In this document: positions 1 to 11,220 of the stretch, one piece after another
Position numbering within the stretch: position 1 is the stretch's first letter
Layout of the letters: every line of letters begins with the position of its first letter
Source of the DNA: Trichobilharzia szidati
Taxonomy: Eukaryota > Platyhelminthes > Trematoda > Strigeidida > Schistosomatidae
Assembly (NCBI GenBank): GCA_944472155.2
Contig: OX235277.1
Location: 7,140,804-7,204,803, forward strand
Length of the DNA: 64,000 nt
Direction: 5' to 3'
Program-made: the position numbers and the translations under genes
The notes under the pieces: generated by a model
Seen by the model: the letters and a program-made list of their open reading frames with translations, nothing else
Databases searched by the model: none
What the model was told of the DNA's origin: nothing

Positions 1-92
1 AAAACGACAAAAGTACTTTCCCTGTTTATGAATTATATTCAAATTCATTACTAAAGAAAGTTTACACACAAACACACACACACAACCACGTC

Positions 93-260
93 GGTACGTC
101 AGTGGTTTAGCGGTATAATACTCGCCAAGCACTCACGTGGTCCGGAGTTCGACTACCAGCCGGTGCGCATTCTTATCCACCCCCTTCCTAGTGGGTTGTA
201 AGCCCGACAAAGAGGAGAGATTGGGCGAGATGCTAACAGCCCTGCCCCTCATTAAATAAA
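93..260 (+). repeat. SINE with tRNA-Gly-like head
   Basis: The first ~75 bases resemble a decayed tRNA-Gly. There is an A-box-like stretch TGGTTTAGCGGTATAAT and a B-box-like GAGTTCGACTAC, and the segment ends in GGTGCGCA. An unrelated body follows, ending near the AAATAAA at 253-259. The T-arm is mutated, so this is read as a pol III-derived SINE or tRNA pseudogene rather than a working tRNA. It sits directly upstream of a second SINE. Confidence 0.6.
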
Positions 261-267
261 CACCACT

Positions 268-455
268 GCTAAGTGCGTCAATGGCACAGTGGTTAGGACT
301 CTCGCCGACTATGCACATAGTTCGGGGTTCGATCCCCTGCCGACGCATACTTGATATCAATTAGTTGGCCTGCAAAATTTAGGCTACAGATATCACATGC
401 TGAAAATCCCATACTTGTACCGAGAATACGATGTGGAATCAAGCTATAATAATAA
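268..455 (+). repeat. tRNA-derived SINE, GTCGGTGGCACAG family
   Basis: The head has an A-box-like TGGCACAGTGGTTAGGA and a perfect B-box GGTTCGATCCC. It is followed by a ~100-bp body that ends in GTGGAATCAAGCTATAAT and an AAT-rich tail. Related copies lie at 30675-30850 (minus) and 33548-33730 (plus). The shared body and tail in three places show a mobile SINE rather than a tRNA gene. Confidence 0.75.
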
Positions 456-500
456 TATTCTATAGTTTGGTTTGTAAGGGTTTGTTATGTTTTTACGAGT

Positions 501-656
501 TGATCACGGAGTGATATCAGTTAGAAAACCATTGAAAATCAGGGAGTCCTGGACAGCTGCTGTTTCATTCTAGTTTAGGAATCATCGGATGAAACAGCAG
601 CTGTCCAGTACTCCCTGGTTTTCAATGGTTCTCTAACTGATATCAGTCCGTGATCA
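501..656. repeat. Foldback hairpin, ~67-bp arms
   Basis: Arms 501-567 and 589-656 are close inverted copies around a ~21-base loop. The arms contain AACCATTGAAAATCAGGGAG and CTGGACAGCTG. They match the terminal repeats of the foldback family at 40345-40805, 42921-43395 and 61540-61845, but the internal tRNA-like segment is missing. This looks like a deletion derivative made only of terminal repeats. Confidence 0.75.
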
Positions 657-812
657 GCTAATTATAATAACAATAATAATAGAACTTCAAAGCTCAAGCT
701 TCCCGTCGGGACACAAAGGAATGAAATAGTGGTTAGTATGTAACCTCATCCTCATGATACTGAAGCTATATGACCATTTATTTAGTCAATAAAAACAAAA
801 CGAAAACAATAC

Positions 813-2297
813 CTTTCATTTGATGACGCCATACAACTCTCCATTCTGATTGTGTATCCGGTGTAGAATTTACCAAGCCACCTGAGTCTGTTTCACACTG
901 TAAATCTATCAGGTCAGTTCCAATGTGAAAACGAGGAGTGGGATGAACAACATTGCTGACTGTATTAGATCTCCACATGCATAGTTGTCCATCTTCAAAA
1001 CCAGCCAGTAGGCCAAAATTTGGAAATTCAAAACATGGTCTATGCGACCAACAAAGACAAACCACCTCAGATTTAGAAGGTAATGGTATGCGGCTAGAAA
1101 AACTCCAAAGTAATTTCGATGAATTGGTTAGCAGACCTTCTGTTGTTGCCTGGGAAGAAAGACAGTGACACAGCGTACAAATAAATGTGCTAAATAACAT
1201 GAAACAGAAACATTACATGACAAACTGGTCAAGTTGACAACAAATCCACCAAAATTATAAAATAGTGGATTATGGAATTCCTCATAGATAGGAGGCAGAG
1301 GGGCAGGATCAACTCAAAACTCTCCTCCTGGAAAACAGTAAGTAGTGGAGCGCTACAAGGTACTGTACTCGGACCCGTCTTATTTGTTTTGTATATTAAT
1401 TAGTTATCAGTGCTCACCAATTTCCCAGTGGTTTTATGCGTAGATGACTTAGAAATATGGACAGAGGTGAAGATCAACATGATACGCTCACGTCAAAAGA
1501 AGACGTTCACAACTTGTTTGAACCTGAAACAGACAAAGTCACTTGACATTCCAACTGTGCACTCAACCGACAGTTTATATGTGCATGATTTCCAGCTAGC
1601 ATTTTTTTCTTGTGCATTGCGGAATCTTCGGGTGCATCGCAGAACGTGTGACAAGGCCCCTAAGTCTGCCCCAACGTTCTGCGACGCGCCGGAAGTCAAT
1701 GCTATAATACATTATATCCACAATAACTAAAGTTCATTGTACTATCAGATGATGACCTAAGATCAGGTATCATAACTTTATTGTCTAGGCTAAATCCAAA
1801 ACTGAGTCCTTCCCATTGTCATATAAAGATGCTGGCTAACAAGACGACCACAAGTGTAGCGATTGTTTTGCGTGAAGTACTGAAACGCAATTTACTCTCG
1901 AAGTAACGATTCCAAATGAAATTTACAGACGTATTATAAAAATACAGAAAACACTCGACAGACGTACCTGTGGGACGTAGACATATATTCCTTTAGCATT
2001 AGCGACAGCAATCTAGTGAATAAGAACATATAATATGCATCAAACCTTTCCATCCCAATGATTGAAACTGACAGCTGTGACTACAGAACTTCCCAATTCA
2101 CCCCCTGAAATTACCTGACTACGGCAAAAAGATTCATTCAGAATGACTATATCACATCCACTAGCATACACCTTATGATAAGGGATAAAAAATCAACCAG
2201 GGGAACTTACAATGTAATTAGAACCCCGTACTTTTGCTTGAGAAATGTGTGAGTAGTCACCATTGCAAGAACCAGTTATTATTTGATGAACTCTCAT
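813..2297 (-). CDS. DmX-like / rabconnectin-3 N-terminus, partial
   Basis: Four minus-strand exons: 2297-2211, 2171-2046, 2012-1968 and 1149-813. Introns are 39 and 33 nt, then ~818 nt, all GT-AG. The product is ~198 residues and continues beyond the window, with a donor GTATTG at 812. Residues 1-9 (MRVHQIITG) and 34-40 (GCDIVIL) match the DMXL1/2 N-terminus. Residues ~99-145, ending FEDGQLCMW, look like a WD40 blade. Family knowledge: DmX-like proteins are large WD-repeat partners of WDR7 that promote V-ATPase assembly on endosomal and vesicle membranes. The start is chosen because it aligns with the vertebrate start and begins the conserved block. A possible splice acceptor AG lies 20-21 nt upstream of the ATG, so trans-splicing is conceivable. 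Assignment is by remembered alignment; only the N-terminal tenth or less of the protein is visible. Confidence 0.85.
1265..1480 (+). mobile_element. CR1-like reverse transcriptase fragment
   Basis: Read on the plus strand with frame changes, this encodes 'LIDRRQRGRI', 'GALQGTVLGPVLFVLYIN' and 'VVLCVDDLEIW'. These are RT motifs B and C, with VDD in place of the usual FADD/YADD. It parallels 21830-22020 of the larger CR1-like copy. It lies antisense inside intron 3 of the DmX-like gene and is decayed. Confidence 0.75.
1490..1967. other. Intron 3 of DmX-like gene, no gene seen
   Basis: Non-coding intron between exons 3 and 4 of the minus-strand gene, beyond the CR1-like fragment. It includes a short imperfect inverted motif around TTCTGCGACGCGCC / GCATCGCAGAACG (about 1635-1690). 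I recognise no coding exon. Confidence 0.5.
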
Positions 2298-2394
2298 CAA
2301 GAACACAAAAACTGACCTAGAGATTGAAGTGGGAGGGAATAAGGTGCAATACGTAACGTCAGTTTCAAGGTCACACGGGAAAACAGATTCAGAT

Positions 2395-5340
2395 TTGTTG
2401 ATTGGGAATAGAAACCTTGAAGCCTATGTTGCTCTTTTTCAAGTCAGTTTTTTTGCTTGTCTAAACCTTTCTCCAATAAGTCAATTGAAGCTGCTAACAC
2501 TATTTCTTCTGGGAGTGGGTTCCAGGAGTTTATGACTCGGCGAAATAATACTTCACAACAGTATAGTTCCTCATGGGCTTTTGAACTCTCCTGCTATGTC
2601 ATCTAGGGTGTTCAGACCTGGTGGGAAGGAAAACAGAGAGTGGATCAGGTCCATAATCATTATTTAAAATTTTAAACATTGTAATGCGATCACTCTGCCT
2701 GCGGTTTGACAGGGAGAAGAGATATAAACTGTCTAGTCTTTCCTCTTATGATAAACTAGTCACAACGGGAATCTCACGTGTTTCCTTTCTTCGAATCCAT
2801 TTTAGAATATGTAAGCCTTGGTCGATATCAACACAACCTATCCTGTGTTCTTCTGATTCGGCCAGAGCTGATCCTATAGGAAGCGACGATCCCTGTGTAT
2901 AGACCTTGGAGAATTACTCTGTCATTGCTTCTGCCTTTCCATGATCCTCATGGATTGTGTTGCTGTCCACAGTCAGGCTTAGGGCCCCCCCCTGGATGTC
3001 TTATTCCTGATGTTCATGTACGAGAGAGTTTCTTATGTTGTGCCTTTGCATTCTGAGCCAGATGTGCTTCGAACTTCATCCTTGATTGGCGGATTTCTGC
3101 AATAGCTTTGTTTCTAGCAGTGTCCTGTTATTTTCTGGTCTCAGGAGTCTCAAGTGTGGCAAACAGGTTCCACCATTTGTGTTTGCGTGCGAGTAACTTA
3201 CGAGTCTCTTGGTGTAACCCAGGGGGGCGATGTTTCCGACCCTTTGGGACATACCAAGAGATGAAAAGTTCAGTTACTTGGGCATAAGGTTGCTTAAATT
3301 GGTTCCATGCAGCCTCTACTTGGGACTCTGGGTTGATGTACCATTTCATTGAGTTGGCTGCTGAGACGATCGCATTTATATAAGCTTTCCAAACGTTTGG
3401 TCGACCTGGGGTCTCGGCCTATTATACTGCTTCTGTGAACTTGAAAGTGAGCACAGCGTGATAGCTTCTTTTTAAAGGAAGATGCGTGAAGTCCACATCC
3501 TTACCATGGGAGAACACAAGGTCCATGTTTGAAGAAAAGTGCTGTCAGTCATAGCGCGTGGGCTTCATGACATTTGGGCTAGGGCTAGCGAAATGCTAGA
3601 TCCCAAAGGTTCATATTCATAGGGGTTGTCTGAAGATGGAGTTGTAAGGCTTGTCCAGACAGCTGTTGTGGTGTTGAGGTCGCCGAACACGAGACTTAGA
3701 CAGTTAGATGTCCAGGAGCCTGTCTTCCCTACTAAGAAGTCGTCTGAATTACAGTCAGGACCGCAACATGGAGCAATGAGGTCAATATCTTGGCCTATGC
3801 ATTTAGGTCTGCAGCGTGGATGTTCTCACATCTCACTTTCGTGTGCGAGAGCTTCAGTGTTACGCACAGTTAAGCATTTCTTAAGGTAGTTGGCTACGCC
3901 TCATCCTTTGCAGCCCAGTCGGGCCACCCTACGCACTATGAAGTCTGCCAGGTTAACTTCTATATGAGTGACATCGGATGTGGGCCACGTTTCTGAAATG
4001 ATAATTATATTTGGGTTTCCGGAGTCTGTCATGTTACCAAGCTCTGTCCATTTTTTCAACAGGATGAGGGTATTTGTATACTAAACTACTACTCAGTTTG
4101 GTACTGCTGCGGCCTACCCACAGAGGTCTCCGGATCATCAAACTTCAACAACTTGAAAACCCTTAATCTTAATTTTTTCTCGCCATTTCGGTGCCGTTCG
4201 CTTAATTCTGCAGACGTTAACTGTCTTTTGACGCTGTCTGATAGGTATTAGTCACCACAGACGTAAATGCCTTGTCTTTTAAGACTTTAGGAGTTGTTTA
4301 ATATAGCACCTCTCTGCGCTTTCGAGTTCACCACGACTCTGAAAATGCGTGCTGGCTGATTTACGGTAGTCAGCCTTTTGTTAGATTCTGTGCACGTTGT
4401 GTATAGTTACGCCTGATACTTCTGTTGGCAGTACCTTATTTAAGACAGACTAGGTCGAAGTCATGTTCACACCTGACATTCGTATCCGGAACCACCGATC
4501 CTTCCATTTTTGGAACATGAGCGACCAGTTGGAGAGGTCAGGTTTGTTTGCGGTAGCTTCCTTGCTCTGCAGTGCAAGTGTCTTTCCGTCCTTCAAGGAC
4601 GGTGTAGCCTTTAATGCATCTCTATCTCGCTCTCTGTGAGACACTACGCTGTGCTATTCACTGGCTGCCTCTTCGCTATATGTGGTTGGTTGTGTCTGCC
4701 TACTATCCGTCAGCATGCATAAGGCTTAATCCACAAGTTTTTGGGCTACTTTAATGCAGGGTTTTCGACCCCTGTTATGTCTTTTTCTCGTGCCAGCAGA
4801 AGACGACTATATGTTAGAGTTTTCAATACCTACTCATTTCTGACGCAGAAGAACTTATCGGGTATCGTAGGTACAGCGTAGGTGTCCGAGATATGGCGGG
4901 TGCTCTACTGTGCTGAAGGGCACTCACCCGTGGGGACGCGTCGAGAGGGTGTATCATCATATAGATGACGCTAGCCACGTTACTGGCGTCTAAGCGGTAA
5001 TCGCTCTTCTTCTGTGGCGGAGAACATTTGCAGTCCAGAATCTCTAATGCCCCGCTGAGCATGGCAACGACTTCTTCAATATGGAACTCAGTCGCATCGC
5101 AACAGTCACACCACAGCCAGTTCGCTACAGGTTTGCAGCAGCGCTTGTATGCTGCAGAGGTTAGGTTTGTACAGATGCTGTGAAACCAGTACTCGCAGCT
5201 ATCACACTGCATACCTTCTTCAATTGGGAATTGACACTTAATTCTTCCACAGCTGTTTCTCTTGAAAGGCATACTACACGATTCAAATATTACATTATTA
5301 TTATATAAACTAGAGATAAAAGCAAACGCGTTTAACAAAA
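2395..5340 (-). mobile_element. CR1-like non-LTR retrotransposon, deleted and decayed
   Basis: Minus-strand order runs from 5' near 5340 to 3' near 2395. The PHD-finger ORF1 (4823-5272) comes first, then a degraded endonuclease region (about 4650-3420). A linker at 3349-3128 includes 'HQETRKLLARKHKWW', typical of the segment just before the RT. The C-terminal RT/tail segment is at 2880-2395. Most of the RT core is absent. The tail matches the minus-strand tail at 23965-24480. Stops and frameshifts break it throughout, so it is immobile. Confidence 0.75.
4823..5272 (-). pseudogene. ORF1 remnant with PHD-type zinc finger
   Basis: An intact reading frame of ~149 residues from the internal Met (MPFKRNSCGR). 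The frame itself opens 22 codons earlier. It has the Cys/His spacing of a PHD finger: C..C (CGRIKC), CDSC, WFHSIC and CDCC within the first ~60 residues. The rest is low-similarity linker. PHD-like fingers occur in ORF1 of some CR1-type retrotransposons, and the antisense endonuclease/RT remnants just downstream on the same strand support that reading. A host PHD-protein exon is the alternative, but no splice sites or further exons were found. Confidence 0.6.
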
Positions 5341-5344
5341 AGGA

Positions 5345-6690
5345 TATATAATAACTATAGTGTTATGGAAATATACTTCCTATCAGTAAACAGACTCAGC
5401 ACTAGAAGGAAATTAACTTCGATTAGAATAAACTGAGTTGAAGTTATTCTGTAGACTTTTAGAAAGTATAACACAACGAAACCCGAAACTGAGCAAGAGC
5501 ATGCAAAATTCATCCCCTTTATCCTTCGAATGCGGTTTATCTAAAGACTTTTTGCCGTACTTTTGTAGCTTATCTTAGTCTGGATCCACGTAACCAATAC
5601 TCTTACATTAATCCTTCCAGGAATCCTTCTCAAACGTTCAACCTGATGCTCCACTGCTTAATGTCCATTGTCCTATTTTGCAGATAGTGTGAACCAAGCC
5701 GAGCCCCTCTTTCTTCCTTCTTAGCAGCAAGGCTGAGGTTACTGACCTTCTGTTAACTTCTACGTTCCGTTACTCGCCTATTGTAGTTTTCATTGACTTA
5801 CAGGCGAGTGGTATGGGAGATGTTTGTGTAAACATACAATTCGGTTTTCTTCTTAATCTTGGGGTCCAATGGACAAATAAAATTTGTTCATTCAGCCATC
5901 GCTAGATGAGTTATAGAATAACACAGGGAAGTACATATGAAAGAAACAAACTATATAACAGTGATACATTGACATAGTGACACTTTGAGGAAATTTCCCA
6001 ATGAACCACAGCTCATTTTCATGGTAGACAGATACAAGAGGAGAATTAACACATGCTTCCTTAAAAACACAGGTCACAAGATTTCCACCTATACTCGAAA
6101 ATCTGGGGTTTCATGTCTGCTTATAGACACCGCTATTTACGGTCTAGAAAAGAGGAATAAATTTCTAGAATAAATACCACTGAAACCAAAAAGGTAGAGT
6201 TTGTTTCCACATAATTCACATACCATTGGAGCTTACTCATTTCCGACTACCACTGCCAGTCCTATGACAACAAAAAGCAATCGTCACATATCTCCCCAAC
6301 CACTTCGAAAACACGAGATTGCTCAACCCCTCACAAATGCACCCTCAACTATGATGTACAGGAAACACCAGTCTGAGAATACAGACATTAGGTCAAAAAC
6401 ACGTACAGCGCCCTGTCATACTTCTCATGCATTCAGTAGGGGGCACATGCAAATTGCAGCACAATGCTCATCATGGCCTAGGAAGTACTTTTACTAGACA
6501 CAGGAGTCTAAATCATATGCACACAACAACACGCCGCGCAAACATTTTGGTTATAAATGTGCAGATAACATAGCTCTAGCTAACTCATATGACCGGAATT
6601 TTCTCCAGCGACAACTGGCAGAAACGCCAAGGATCATGCACGTAGCACGCATGATATCAGATTAATTCCTTGATGGTATGGCGAACACCT
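5345..6690. other. No gene recognised
   Basis: AT-rich DNA with short open frames only. A 98-codon plus frame at 6201-6497 (start MFPHNSHTIG) has no recognisable domain. It could be ORF1 debris of the CR1-like element that follows. Confidence 0.4.
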
Positions 6691-6699
6691 TACAACAGG

Positions 6700-8160
6700 G
6701 AAACTGCTTCTTCTCCGGCAGATAGCAAACACCTTATACATACCTAATACCAACAGTAATACTCCAGATTATGATACTACTATCTCTCATAGCAAGCAAT
6801 ATCGAAAATACCAACTACGCACGAGTGACTTTCCACAACCCATCCCTAAGTATCAAGTTGATGAAAACGTCTCTAGTGATCAAAAGGCAATAAGTAATGA
6901 GTTCGATGACGACTGCATGTATTCAGTTGATAATCATATAGTATTCCATTACGATATCGCCCATAAACTAAAACCACGTAGTCAAAGTCTATCCATCATC
7001 CTCACAAATGCTAGGTCAGCTATTAACAAACACTTAGCATTATGTACGTTATCCTCTATATGCAATCCGTCGATGATCATGATCACTGAAGCCTGATGCT
7101 TTAGTGATATTACGGATAATAGCTTATGGATTGATAGTGACAATCCTTTTCCGAGGGGACAGACAGAGAGGTCGTGGGGGTGGAACACTAATTTACTGTG
7201 AACAATCCTTATGTGCAACCCAGTTCAGTAACCCAATTCTGTCACAACTCAATGACTAGATCTGGATCGAAATAAAAGTTGTCAGAAGTAAACCTATCCT
7301 TATAGGTTGTGTATACCGACCGCCGTCATCCAACCGCGAATACGATAACGTACTCAGCAACATATTAAATGTTGCATCCAATTTTCCCTTCAGTTATAAT
7401 ATAATTGGAGGTGACTTCAATTTGCCTGATATATCATGGAGTACACTTCGAGGACCCTCGAGGTATGATAATCTTCTTAATTCCATCATTACAGGAGGAT
7501 GGACGCAACATATAAATGTACCAACTAGGTCTGATAATATTCTTGATCTTATGTTCACGATCAACGTAGCACCATCTACGATACATGTGGGCCATGAATT
7601 CCCAGGTAGAGATCATAAAATAGTAGCATATTCGTTTAACACTTCTCCAGAAACCATACACAGAAACGAAGTTAGTCGGACACCTATAAGACTATAAACA
7701 CATGTTGATTGGGACCTGTATCAGGACTTGATTAGATACTCTAACTGAGATTCCTAATTTAATAATGACTCCTCAGAGGAAGTTCTTAAAAACTTCTATG
7801 ATGATATACAGTCTGTTAATGATGTCATAGAGACTGTGAAAGCGATTAAATTCAAAATCCCTCAAAGTGGTTTTATTCCAGTATCATTAAGAAGAAGTTT
7901 GCGGAAGCAGTCAGTAAGTTACTACAGATATGACCACAAATCATCGTTGATCGCAATCAAAACAATAATAATTAGATGCCATGATTAGAAAAACCTAAGC
8001 CTTAGGAATAAAGAAAAGCGGGTGATTCAGTCGCCGCATAACACTGCAGGAACCCCTAAAAACCTATTGGTAGAGTGAGGAGACAATGACATTTCAATAT
8101 TTAACTACGGAAAGCACACTAGTCCCAATACTAATATAATAATACTTTGTAATTATAATA
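6700..8160 (+). mobile_element. CR1-like element: AP-endonuclease remnant
   Basis: Plus-strand translation gives 'LTNARSAINKH' near 7000 (start of the endonuclease domain). Then come 'GCVYRPPSSN' and 'IIGGDFNLPDISW' (7305-7440), and 'GRDHKIVAY' near 7610. These are catalytic-domain landmarks of non-LTR apurinic endonucleases. One frame stays open over 7422-7697. The RT is deleted. A 3'-end segment with ATTTCAATATTTAACTAC at 8065-8160 matches the tail after 10435. Confidence 0.75.
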
Positions 8161-9225
8161 ATAATAATAGTATATTCTCATTTTGTACATGAGGGACGCC
8201 AGTTTACAGGCATCATCAATATGATAAATTACATATACGATTAGTAAGCATGTTTAATAATAGTAATTTAATAAAATACATTTTTTCCTACCTGTGTAGG
8301 ACACACCAATTGTACAGGCATGGATAAGTATTATTTAAATTACATAAATTTGGTTCATGGTAAAATTATAAGGTTGCATTCATTTGTCTATGGGAACAAT
8401 ATGATAACTAGTCATTCAATGGAGCACATCAAGAAATATAGAAGTATTATCTTCGCATTAACAAAAAAACCAAGTATGTTTTGGATGGATTACAAATACT
8501 TGGGAAAAAAATAAAGCTTGAAGTAATTCCTCCATATAACTTTGGTGTGTACGGCATCGAGTCTTATTCTTGATTTATATCCAAATTTGATAATAATTTA
8601 AAATAAGTAATCCACTCGTATACTTTTGTCAGCATTTTCATCGTAATATCATAAGTGAATTGTACACAATGTGGACTAATAATAATGATAGTTTATATAT
8701 TCTTATAAACGGGTGTTTTCAAGAAATGCAAGCTATTTTTGCAGACAAGATCAGTTATGTTGTAAGATACAATCATGTAGTATTATAAATCAATACTTTT
8801 TTATTGGTATGAAGATATATTTCACAATTGTAATCCAAGTTACGTCGTGGGGAAATGCGATACGTTAATCAAGAGGGAATTGTAAGATATCGGACCAATA
8901 ATGTTTGCAGATCATTTGTCATTGTAAATGGTCAAATATCCACATTCTTCATTCTCATTCAAAAAGTCAAATGGAAGCTGAAATGGTGAGAGACAAAAGA
9001 AGACAAACAACAACAACGCAAAAGAAAACAAGTGGAGTACTTAGGGAGTGATTAATATGTATATATACATTTATATTCTGTTTAGTAATTATAGTTATTT
9101 TGGTGCACTAACTAACTATCCCCGTGATGCTAACTTTTATATTGTGTGAACTAATATTATTGTCCTGTGTAAAAATGTCTATCATGTACTTCCAATAATA
9201 TAAAAATTTATAATTGTAGTTTGTT
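8161..9225. other. AT-rich spacer, nothing recognised
   Basis: No coding similarity, tRNA or inverted repeat was recognised here. Short open frames only. Confidence 0.5.
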
Positions 9226-9229
9226 GTAA

Positions 9230-9950
9230 CTACACGTTTAATGAACTTAAAATATCTATGTTGGACGAAAAAGTGGGTGTAGGATTCAGACGCAGAAGTG
9301 CACTGTCATCTTTGAGCAGTCTGGTGACTGAGGAGATGAACACTTGGAGTGTGTTTGCATCGCGCACATCAGCTGGTAGTCTATTCCAAATGACTGAAAA
9401 CTTATTTAAGAAGAAATTATACCGCATGTAAGTCTGACAATGCTCTATAGCAGCTAGGTTGTGGTGATTTCTAAGATTGTAACTGATGACAGCGGTAGGT
9501 TTAATTATTGGCTCGGAGGAGTGCACGAGCAGATTAGTTAGCTTGTAGTAAAAAATCAGGTTTAGCTTAAGACGTCTTTTCCAGAGTGGTTCTAAACTTA
9601 GTCTGTCGCAACGTTCATAGTATTGGAGACCACTTTCTAAACCAAGAATTCTTAAGGTGAATTGCCGTTGCACTCCTTCTAACTTAAGCTTGTCATTTTG
9701 CCTGAGTCCGCTAAGAATAAACGGGCAGTATTCTAAAATAGGTCGGACACATACTTTATATAATAAAACCCTAGTTTCACAAGAAAAGAAATTGCGAGTT
9801 ATGCATCCTAGTAGTCTTCGTGTTTTACGTCTGGCATAATCAGTTTGTTCAGAGAACGTTAAGTTACTAGAGTATCTGATGCCGAGATCTACGACTGAGT
9901 TGAGCTTGGCTAGTTTGCGCCCATTTATTTAAAGATTCAGGTCAGGGTTA
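9230..9950 (-). mobile_element. CR1-like RT C-terminal tail, minus
   Basis: A 147-codon minus frame (9230-9673) encodes the conserved tail of CR1-type RTs: 'VQRQFTLRILG'-like, 'CDRLSLEPLWKRRLKLNL', 'YNLRNHHNL' and 'FSVIWNRLP'. Similarity continues upstream to ~9950 in broken frames. The rest of the element is missing. It meets the plus-strand copy at 9954 head-to-head. Confidence 0.8.
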
Positions 9951-9953
9951 CTG

Positions 9954-10545
9954 TTGCCGATACAAATATGCATATATAAGATATGCATTCGCCCCAAACT
10001 TGAATACTGTGCCCACTTATACAGTAGCTTTAAATCAGCAGACAGAAAAAAAGTTGAAAGTGTCCAAAGATTCCTCACGAAACGCATATTAGGTTATGAT
10101 CAGCAAATAGAATACCCTGACAGATGTATTCGACTGGACTTAGAACCTTTATGGTTAAGGAGAGTGAAGTGCAATTTATTTCTCTTATTCAAAGTTATAA
10201 GAAAGCACTGTAACAGTAACTCATCCATAACCTGGGCTAATCCTAAATCGTATGGACTACGCAACCATAACTGCCTTCTCAAGGTTAACACCCATAAGCT
10301 CACCACTAGAGCTAACTTCTTCACCATTAAATATTGCAAACTTTGGAACCAACTACCCTCTGAGATTAGATCCTGTGAAAAGCCTGACAGTTTCAAAAGG
10401 AGCCTAGTAAACATATTAACATGTCCACCCTAGCCCTTCTAAATGATCTCAACTGCTGGTAGAGTGGTGAAACCATGACATTTCAATATTTAACTACAGA
10501 CAGTACACTAGTTCCTAGACTAACCTAATAATACTTAGTAATTAT
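9954..10545 (+). mobile_element. CR1-like RT C-terminal tail, plus
   Basis: A 159-codon plus frame (9954-10433) has 'RPKLEYCAHLYSS', 'VQRFLTKRILGYDQ', 'IRLDLEPLWLRRVK', 'YGLRNHNCLL' and 'YCKLWNQLPSEIRS'. A 3' untranslated segment follows, shared with 8065-8160. It belongs to the same clade as the adjacent minus fragment but is a different subfamily (clear residue differences). Only the last ~20% of an RT ORF remains. Confidence 0.8.
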
Positions 10546-10557
10546 GCATGTTCAATA

Positions 10558-11110
10558 CTTGAAATTAGATTATCATTAAAATACTTAAAATGATTACTTA
10601 CGCAGCAAATGTTCTCTTAGTTTATCATTCTTATTTCCCTTATAACATTCAGTTTTTGAGCCTAATGTATTCTTTGATAATACGAATTATAACACTGATT
10701 ACACTCTTACTATACATAGATTGATTTACTTTACGGCTACCTGTAAGACTCACTAACTTTCTGTAGTATTGTTAACCAGATGCTGAAATTTTGTTGGTTC
10801 TGCTAATATCTTTTTATAATATATGTAGACAGGTTACTTTGCAATTTCAAATGTTTACTATATATAAAACTGTCATGATAATTTAGTACACTTGGTCCTG
10901 CCAACCGACCTTACCTTCAGTTCATACTACCTATATTGAACCCTAACTATATTGTTCTGCTGAATCTTGCTCCACTGTTCACAAAACCTATTCTTGTTAT
11001 TCTTCAAGGTTTTTGACTTCTTATAAAGTAATCTGTTCATTAGGACGCATGCATACATATATAATATGTTCATAAAGATGTACGCGGGGACCTATTGGAT
11101 GCACTCATTA
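10558..11110. repeat. Diverged partial copy 0 of the 1971-bp unit
   Basis: Aligns with unit positions equivalent to 12205-12775: shared CGCAGCAAATGTTCTCTT, GATAATACGAATTATAA and CTGCCAACCGACCTTACC. Many substitutions separate it from copies 1-3. It is the older left edge of the tandem array. Confidence 0.8.
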
Positions 11111-11220
11111 AGATAGCTAGGGAGATGGAATATGGGGTACGAACATGTCTGGTACCAAGCAATATATTTGCGGTAACCATAATAATCATAGTCTCAGAGC
11201 CTAACATCAAAAAAGGTGGG

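Noticed and set aside
93..350. Functional tRNA genes
   Set aside because: Box B present but acceptor stems and arms are mismatched and SINE bodies follow, so these are repeats or pseudogenes.
953..1168. Plus-strand 71-codon frame over DmX-like exon 4
   Set aside because: Shadow of the minus-strand coding exon, which has homology and splice sites.
2086..2110. Possible donor CAG|GTAATT inside DmX-like exon 2
   Set aside because: Reading through stays in frame and matches the family across the site, and no acceptor is needed there.
6201..6497. 98-codon frame as a gene
   Set aside because: No domain, no conserved context; probably transposon debris.
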